DNA from: Chrysogorgia sp. JL179-B06
Taxonomy: Eukaryota > Cnidaria > Anthozoa > Scleralcyonacea > Chrysogorgiidae
Assembly (NCBI GenBank): GCA_035772405.1
Contig: JAYKKM010000439.1
Coordinates: 3,613,501 to 3,677,500, forward strand
Direction: 5' to 3'
DNA length: 64,000 nucleotides
Positions 56,934 through 64,000 of the stretch are shown in pieces. The notes beneath the pieces were generated by a model that had not been told where the DNA came from, made no database searches, and saw nothing but the letters and a program-made list of their open reading frames with translations. The position numbers were made by a program, and so were the translations under genes. Position 1 is the stretch's first letter, and every line of letters begins with the position of its first letter.

Positions 56934-57867
56934 CCCTAGGGGAGGTGTGGTTACTTCCTTAATTAGCATTATGTAGTAGGAACTTATTTCTATGACGACA
57001 TTTCTAGATTAATTCGGTCCTTTTGTTCAATAGTTGTTTTGGGTCAGCTCTAACGATAGCAACTTTTTCAGAAAGACAAAGGTTACACTTCCTGTTTCAC
57101 ATTTGTGTGGGCATGCGTATACGATGCGATGATGCTCCATTTGAGGGTGAAATCAATGTTGTTATCCTTAAGCTTCAATATATGTTTTGACAGTTCGGAG
57201 TCATTGCAATATTTCCTTGACCTAAAGGACTTAGTGTGGTTGTTGTATCTGGTCATAATAAATACGTTTACAGGTGTTAGTCTCTACTTCCGCTTTATAT
57301 ACGGTGCACTTTAGAAAGGCACTTTCCATCCATAGGGCATTCACTTCTGACTCTGCAATTGCGTAATCTTGCTAGTGCATGATGTCGGGTTTGGCGTTTA
57401 AAATTTTTGAATTATGTTGCTTGATGATGTTGGCCATATTGGTGGTGCAGCAGCATAACTTGATGGTATTGACATAAAACATCTTATGGAACTTGTGGTC
57501 CGTTGGGAAGTGTTTCTTTACCAGTCGTATGAAATGCTTTCCAATGTTGGTCTTAACGTGTTGGTTGTAAGGAGATTTTAACCATAAGATATTATTTTCT
57601 CTTTTTGTTTCTGTTGCGGTTTAATTGGAGATTATCTTCATATCGTAGTGTGGTGCCAACTTCGCTATCTCTCAAGGCGGATTCATAGGTAAATTTGGCT
57701 TTGTCGAATTCTTCTTGATTGCATGACAGGTCGGAAATCCTTCTGTTAATCATATTAGGTAGTTGCTTTATGATAATAGGGGATGGTTGGACGTTACGTT
57801 AATGCACGAATGTAATAAGTTCCTACTACATAATGCTAATTAAGGAAGTAACCACACCTCCCCTAGG
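56934..57867 (-). pseudogene. Penelope-like element endonuclease region, flanked by 54-bp inverted repeat
   Basis: Minus-strand frames show NRRISDLSCNQEEFDKAKFT, IKLCCCTTNMANIIKQHNSK, RSECPMDGKCLSK and SFRSRKYCNDSELSKHILKL. This is the C-P-x-D-G-K-C-L / E-L-S-K-x-I-x-x-L-K region of a GIY-YIG-type Penelope-like nuclease. Many frameshifts. Identical 54-bp sequences, CCTAGGGGAGGTGTGGTTAC onward, lie inverted at 56935-56988 and 57814-57867. Confidence 0.8.
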
Positions 57868-58686
57868 CGAACTCAGTCTTTCTAAAACTATCATCTTTGA
57901 ACTCTAAAAAGGCGTCTGGTCCGGATAGAATCCCAGTGTGGTTGCTAAAGGAGAATCCAGATTTGCTGATGGATCCCATACGGGACATCCTTAATTGTTC
58001 CTATAGCGAGGGCCGACTAGCTCCATCTTGGAAAATGGCTCTACTGTGAGAGTCGTTTTACTTGATTATAGGAAAGCTTTCGATTTAATCGACCATACAA
58101 TCCTGGCTGGTAAATTAGTATCCTTGGGTATCCCTCATGGTATTATCTGCTGGATTATCGATTTCTTAAAAAATCGTAAACAGAGAGTTAAAATAGAACG
58201 TGACTGTAGATCAGAATGGAGAGATATCCCGGCAGGAGTCCCACAGGGCACTAAGCTTGGTCCTTGGATGTTCATACTTATGATTGATGATATCGACACT
58301 AGCAATACGGAGCTTTGGAAATACGTGGACGACACAACAATTGCCGAGCCTGTAGCAAAAAATAAAACAAGCATGATCCAAAACGATGTCAATGAGCTGG
58401 TCACGAGATCTGAGGGAAATAAGTTCCAACTAAATCAGGAAAAATGCAAGGAGCTCAGAATTTCTTTCGCTAAGAACAAACCCGATTTCGCTCCCATTTT
58501 GATCAATGGAAAAGCAATAGAGGTTGTGCCGAATGTCAAGCTACTAGGTTTGAATATTTCTAACGAACTGAGATGGATCTGTCATGTTACTGAAATCTCT
58601 AAGAAGGTGTCAGTTCGGTTGTATTTTCTGAGGCAATTAAAAAGAGCGAATATTGCAGCAAAAGAAATTCGGTGCTATTTCTAACG
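57868..58686 (+). pseudogene. LINE fragment inserted in the Penelope-like element, internal deletion
   Basis: First SSLNSKKASGPDRIPVWLLK and SEGRLAPSWKMA (RT fingers). Then, after loss of about 100 residues, RVVLLDYRKAFDLIDHTILA, AGVPQGTKLGPWMFILMIDD and WKYVDDTTIAE with the catalytic D-D pair, then NVKLLGLNISNELRWICHV. The frame ends at 58684. The 218-codon frame is intact, so this is a recent, already deleted copy. CR1-like. Confidence 0.92.
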
Positions 58687-59680
58687 GACTTAGTTTCGGT
58701 AAGTAAGGGAGACAGGATGGTGACTAAATATTTGGACAAGGTATAGGTTGGAAAATTGATACAACTTGTTATCGGCCGTAGAGGTACATTGGACTTATGT
58801 ATCTTGGGTAAGCCGTAAAATCTTGACGGATTCGCATCTGTACTGTGTAGGTGACGGTAGAGGTTTTCATTAATTTGGTGACTAAGAGGATTATGGGAAG
58901 ATGGATGAGTTCTAATTTCTTGTAATAATTTATAAATATATATTTCTGCTTTTGACGTCGGATTTCTTCGTCTATCAGTAATCTAATTCAAATAGGTTTG
59001 TTGGTTACATATATAACAAGTCATTCGTTTTGGTTTCATGATCATGAGTATTCATGACAACCACAGCTTTTCCTTTATCTGCGGGTACGACTATTATGGG
59101 TGAAGTTTCATATAAATCCCGAAATAACGTCACATAGACTATCGGTAGTAAAATTCGAAATTAAAATCAGCTGTTATTTCTAAAATAAAGCATTATCGTA
59201 AGAGTTATAGGGTTAGTATAGGTGTAGGGTTAGGGTTAGGGTTATAGGATTAAGGTTATGTTGGGGGTTAGGACTGTTTTAAATTCGGGATATTTATATG
59301 AAACGTCAGCCACTATTATGCTTTGGTCTTTTTTCAGGTTCTGTGTGGCTGATTTCTGTTCTTTGGAAATGTTAGAGGAGTATACTTGGAATGTTTGCTG
59401 TACTTTAGGATGTTTACCACAAAAGCTCGTATTGATGCTTTGGTATTCTCGGGCAGGTTATAAATTCCTGTTTCTATTTTGGCAATCATGTTTTGCGAGG
59501 GAATGGCTTTTGGAGTGGAAGCAAAGTTTAACCCATAATGTAACACTTGAGTTTCCTGGGCATTGAGTTGGCGCTTGGATAAGTCGACAACCCAACGGTT
59601 TTTGTCGACGTGGCGGGTTTCATCGTGGTCGGAAACTTCTAATTCTGTTAATTTGCGTTGATGCATGTGTTAGGAATATT
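58687..59680 (-). pseudogene. Penelope-like element, N-terminal and RT finger region
   Basis: Minus strand: WVVDLSKRQLNAQETQVLHY, GLNFASTPKAIPSQNMIAKI (59480-59590); then, beyond the MITE, IIVVPADKGKAVVVMN (about 59060); then RFYGLPKIHKSNVPLRPITS and INFPTYTLSKYLVTILSPLL (58700-58810). Coding sequence ends at the LINE border (about 58687); the palm with the catalytic motif is missing. Belongs to a different family from the 20.9-kb element. Confidence 0.9.
59099..59311. mobile_element. MITE with perfect 9-bp duplication (Mutator-like), copy 2
   Basis: Ends GGTGAAGTTTCATATAAAT and, inverted, GGCTGACGTTTCATATAAAT. ACTATTATG flanks both sides exactly (59090-59098, 59312-59320). The interior holds a short TTAGGG run (about 59224-59243). 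It interrupts the Penelope-like ORF; removing it with one 9-mer rejoins the frame. Same family as 6916-7103, in opposite orientation. Confidence 0.92.
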
Positions 59681-60599
<919 letters not shown>

Positions 60600-60600
<1 letters not shown>

Positions 60601-61475
60601 TTTATAACTACATACAATAACACAAGTTAAATTACTATGTAGTTTACTATTATATTATATATTAAAACTACAATTATTTACTATCCTAATCGTTCTTTAT
60701 AGTATTAAAAATGTTAATAGCATGTAAAAGTGGACTATTTCTAAATCTATAATTAGTTCTACTAAAAAAGTTATAAAAACAGTTTTTGTTCGCTCTAGTG
60801 TTTCTTTCCGTTACCTCTTTCCGTTACGATCTTTTTGGAGGAAGCAAATGATTAAGCTTGTGATCTTCTTCGGCCATATCAGATATTAACTTTAAACAGT
60901 GGTCTTTTCTTCGTTCTTCTAATGTTGTCAACTTGTTCTCTTTCAATACATGTTCGTAATCTTGTCCTGGATAAATTATACGGAATGCTCGTTTTTGAAT
61001 TATTTCGATGTTGCATCGTTGTTTAGCTGTTAGACCCCCAGACCATAAAACATCACGATATTCTAAAATCGGCCTGATTATTGAGTTATAGGTCCTTTGT
61101 GGGGGCTCCGTAATTATTTAAAAGTTTCAGAAAATACAATCTTTTTCGGCTCTTTTCAATCAATGCCCAACTGTTAGTCTCCCATTTCTGATTACTATCG
61201 ACCCACACACCCAGTAATTTGTAGGAGCTGACACGACTTATTGAAGACTGTCCCGCTTGTAATTGAGGAATTTCAGTTTTCGTGTTTCTGAAGTCTATAA
61301 TCATTTCTTTGCACTTTTTACCGTTAATTTAAAATCATATCTTGGTGTTTCGACCATTCAGTCACCGAGTTTAACTGTTCCTGCATGTTGCCAATCTGTT
61401 CGCCTGAAATATGACGTGACACGTCCAAGATTTCTGATAAGGTGGTGTCGTCCATATAGATGATCGTTCGCTATG
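60600..61475 (-). pseudogene. LINE 3' half, minus strand, with TAA tail
   Basis: From 61472 on the minus strand: the YMDDTTLSEIL catalytic motif, EQLNSVTEWSKHQDM, MIIDFRNTKTEIPQ, SYKLLGVWVDSNQKWE, EKSRKRLYFLKLLNNYGAP, SIIRPILEYRDVLWSGGLTA and IQKRAFRIIYPGQDYEHVLK, with LPPKRS and the tail near 60830. Two or three frameshifts. Ends in a TAA triplet microsatellite. 5'-truncated right at motif C. Confidence 0.9.
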
Positions 61476-61867
61476 TTCGATTGTTCGCTCAGCACAACTA
61501 ATCGTGCACGGCATGAAGATAGCAGCCCAGATAACAGCCCAGCTCAACATTTTTGATAAAGAACAAGTCACTGTATACATTTTAAAACATTTTCTTCTTA
61601 ATGTTACAACCATTAACTCTAATATATGTATATTTTTAGAGATTTCTATCAAATTCATTTTTAAAATGTTGGTACGATTTAAGGATATTTCAAAAGTACA
61701 GGATGCCATAAAATGATTGTGAAACGCCTTATTGAAATATATACAGTGGTAAAGATCTACTTCGCAAACAGTGGCAAGAACAACGCTGTAATGAATTCCA
61801 TAGGGCGAGCAAAAACGACTGAAAAATCAGTGGAATAAACAACAGTTTAATGAACAAAAACATCACA

Positions 61868-61950
61868 AGCCTTGTTACTACTCTACCAGGACTCGAACCT
61901 AAATCATCTCATCAGAAATCAGACGCCTTACCTGAGCTCACTACTGTTCA
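61868..61950 (-). repeat. tRNA-like sequence, probably SINE head or tRNA pseudogene
   Basis: The minus strand reads GAGCTCAGGTAAGGCGTCTG (D-arm/A-box-like), then a possible anticodon arm, then TTAGGTTCGAGTCCTGG (T-arm, B-box). I cannot form a matching acceptor stem, so a working tRNA gene is unlikely. Confidence 0.5.
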
Positions 61951-61975
61951 ATGGTTTTTATAGATAGATGTTTTA

Positions 61976-62386
61976 AGGACATTGGCAACAAAAAATAAGT
62001 TTGTCTAATATGAAAGAACTCGTAAAATGATAGAGTAACACCTTTTACAACTTTTCCGGATTTTACTTCGTTTTTGAAATATCTCAGTTTGTTTGATATG
62101 TAAATGAGATGGTCTCTGACGTCAGGTGCAGTAGTAGAGCATTTTCACTCATTAAAATATTAGTTACATCGTCAAGTTTGTTACACAAATTTACTTGAAA
62201 ATATGCGTATAATTTGTGAAAATTCTCTACACTGCACCTGACGTCAGAGACCATTCATTTACATATTAAACAAACTGAAATATTTCAAAAACGAAGTAAA
62301 ATACCGAAAAGTTGTAAAAGGTGTTACTCTATCATTTTACGAGTTCTTTCATATTAGACAAACTTGATTTTTGTTTCCAATGTCCT
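61976..62386. mobile_element. Foldback MITE with ~190-bp arms
   Basis: AGGACATTGGCAACAAAAA faces the inverted AGGACATTGGAAACAAAAA. Shared blocks include TTACGAGTTCTTTCATATTA, GTAAAAGGTGTTACTCTATC and GGTCTCTGACGTCAGGTGCA. Flanks TTTTA and TTAA suggest a TTAA or TA-type duplication, now imperfect. Confidence 0.85.
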
Positions 62387-62431
62387 TTAAGAGAAAATAC
62401 ACCTCCAAACCAATATATATATATGATATGG

Positions 62432-62660
62432 GATTTATGGTGAAGGAAAATTTCGAGTGTTAGAATACATACATTTTAAGACCAAACCGGGACCAGTTGC
62501 GAAAAATGCAACTTCAAGGCCTTCCGGCTGTAATTGAACCCGCGACCCTGCGATGCTAGTGCATTTTGTTGTATAAAAGTTGCATTTTTCGCAACTGGTC
62601 CCGGTTTGGTCTTAAAATGTATGTATTCCAACACTCGAAATTTTCCTTCACCATAAATCC
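62432..62660. mobile_element. Hairpin element with tRNA-like loop
   Basis: About 75-base arms (GGATTTATGGTGAAGGAAAA, then CATTTTAAGACCAAACCGGG, and inverted) enclose a loop with GGGTTCAATTACAGCC on the minus strand, a B-box-like T-arm. Flanked by TA runs (62419-62428, 62703-62720). Confidence 0.75.
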
Positions 62661-62761
62661 TTTCAATATGTAGTTTGATCGAGTGAAATGCCAAATATTA
62701 CCCATATATGATATATATATCAGATTCACAACATTCACAACAGATTCACAACACAACATAA

Positions 62762-62809
<48 letters not shown>

Positions 62810-63267
62810 TATAGCGGGTTCAATTCCAATATATATATATATATTATACCTTCTAGAATTAAAACAGGATTTAAATATTTTCAAAAATTTTCTAAACCAT
62901 TAACACTCACTTTTCTCAATAATGCCACTGGTTAAATCTACTAATTACAATCTTAGAAAAAAGAACTACCCAAAGTAAATGCAGCCCGCTATAAGAACTC
63001 TATTATTAATTGCTTCATTTTAAAATATGACTTGGAAATTTAGTTATTGTTGGAGTTTTCAACTTTTTAATCCAATTTGTTATAATCTAATATTTGTATT
63101 ATATATTTACATGATTTTTCGCTTATAAATATGTCTTTTGTCTTTTGTACAATAAAGATTAATTATTGTTATTATTATTATTGTGTCATTGATATTCAGA
63201 TACTAGATAACTCCAGAAGTTACACTGCAGCTCATGTGAAAATATCTCGTCGAATTGATATTGAATG
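62661..63267. other. 3' flank of the hemopexin gene; AT microsatellite, no gene recognised
   Basis: TA repeat at 62766-62802; TATATA also at 62830-62846. An AATAAA on the plus strand at about 63149, followed by TTATTATTATTATTG, looks like another truncated LINE tail. No clear minus-strand polyadenylation signal for the hemopexin gene. Confidence 0.45.
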
Positions 63268-63863
63268 TCAGTACTTTGCAGAACATACGTTTTTCCACTT
63301 GTGTTTGATTTCTCCTGCTAGATGCGCAATGTTTTTGTCTGCATTATACTCCCAGTATTCCGTTCCTTTAAAGAAATATGTTCTACCAAACCACTCAGAG
63401 TAGAAAGCAGCGTCAAGTTGATTTGGGACACCAGGCCAACCTGAACTGATTTTTTTGGGATAGCCAACTTCAACATGGAAGAATACATCATTAAATTTCC
63501 AGTATTGGTCACCTTTGAAAAAATATGTCACAGCCTTATCCTGGTATGATACACTAGCATTTGGATCGTTAGGAATGCCAGGCCAATCATATGCCATCGT
63601 GTTATCGTATGTTACTTGTTTTAAATAAGGATCATAGCCAATTGATTTGCCATTTTTAAGAAAGTAGATATTGCTATCAGACCAAATGAGAGATGTGTCG
63701 ACAGAATCCGGGACTTTTGAAGAAAATTCTTCAGAGATTGTCTTAGGGTAACCATCCACAACCTTTAAATCGAAGTCGTCGATTTTCCAAACTAATTTAC
63801 CGCGGAAAAAATACGTCGTTTTCCAAACTGCAGCTGCGCCATCAAGTATTGTATCACAAGTTC
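63268..63863 (-). CDS. Hemopexin-domain protein, terminal exon (matrix-metalloproteinase-like C-terminus)
   Basis: After acceptor TTTATGTTCCAG the frame runs about 197 codons to TGA at 63268-63270. It encodes a four-bladed hemopexin domain. Blade starts are CDTILDGAAAVWKTTYFFRG, VDTSLIWSDSNIYFLKNG, NASVSYQDKAVTYFFKGDQY and LDAAFYSEWFGRTYFFKGTE, with WPGIPN and WPGVPN linkers. The first cysteine (TCDT) and the last (WKNVCSAKY) are the expected disulfide pair. Such domains close matrix metalloproteinases and bind substrate or inhibitors; the catalytic part would lie past 63998. Other hemopexin proteins are possible. Intact frame, unlike its surroundings. Confidence 0.93.
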
Positions 63864-64000
63864 CTGGAACATAAATGTAACATAGACATTGCAGATCGCA
63901 ATCAGAGTCACCATCACTACCACTGTTACTGACCTAACACTCACCCTTATCATCACCCACACTATTGCTCTCGCTCGTACTTTTACTCTCGGTATCAATA
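63864..64000 (-). other. Intron upstream of the hemopexin exon
   Basis: Pyrimidine tracts and TTTATGTTCCAG precede the exon. The 68-codon minus-strand ORF here crosses the splice site in another frame and is not a gene. Confidence 0.6.

Noticed and set aside
61868..61950. Functional tRNA gene
   Set aside because: D-arm and T-arm resemble a tRNA, but no acceptor stem can be paired.
63792..63998. 68-codon minus-strand ORF rich in Val and Arg
   Set aside because: It runs across the acceptor of the hemopexin exon in a different frame.

Overview
This is eukaryotic, metazoan DNA. It is AT-rich, the host genes are split by GT-AG introns, and most of the window is transposable-element debris. The two recognisable host genes are a Cys-loop (nicotinic acetylcholine receptor type) subunit and a hemopexin-domain protein. 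Penelope-like elements with hammerhead ribozymes, R2/NeSL-like and CR1-like LINEs, Ty3/Gypsy and BEL/Pao remnants and many foldback elements together resemble a marine invertebrate genome. A cnidarian is my best guess from repeat style, but nothing in the window proves it.

Layout. (1) 397-13006, minus strand: 5' part of a nicotinic-receptor-like gene. Five exons fit together in phase, from a putative signal-peptide exon to the Cys-loop exon; two have the sizes (45 and 110 bp) typical of vertebrate nAChR genes. The transmembrane exons lie beyond base 1. Its introns hold LINE fragments, MITEs and tRNA-like SINE pieces. (2) 13.6-19.2 kb: minisatellites, including a 1.7-kb GATAAG/GATGAG array and a second, shorter array that starts from the same unique leader. 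(3) 19.4-42.1 kb: a tandem duplication. Unit A is 20178-25125 and unit B is 25148-about 42070, each containing a Penelope-like element remnant. Unit B was enlarged by a 13.1-kb insertion bounded by inverted repeats (28827-41946). Inside it is a decayed Ty3/Gypsy element; inside the Gypsy integrase is a 7.1-kb CACTA-like element (33322-40464) with exact TA duplication; inside that is a 1.5-kb foldback element with TTAA duplication (34642-36155). (4) 42.1-52 kb: a SAM-domain reading frame next to a BEL/Pao integrase remnant, then LINE and Penelope remnants. (5) 52-62.7 kb: foldback elements, a Penelope-like element on the minus strand broken by a LINE fragment and a MITE, and a palindromic Penelope terminal repeat carrying two hammerhead motifs. 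(6) 63268-63863, minus strand: last exon of a hemopexin-domain gene.

No operons or bacterial features occur. The two host genes show no functional link; the rest is a record of layered insertions whose order can be read from nesting and target-site duplications. Nearly all element coding regions carry frameshifts or stops. Statements about families come from motif recognition by eye, not database searches.
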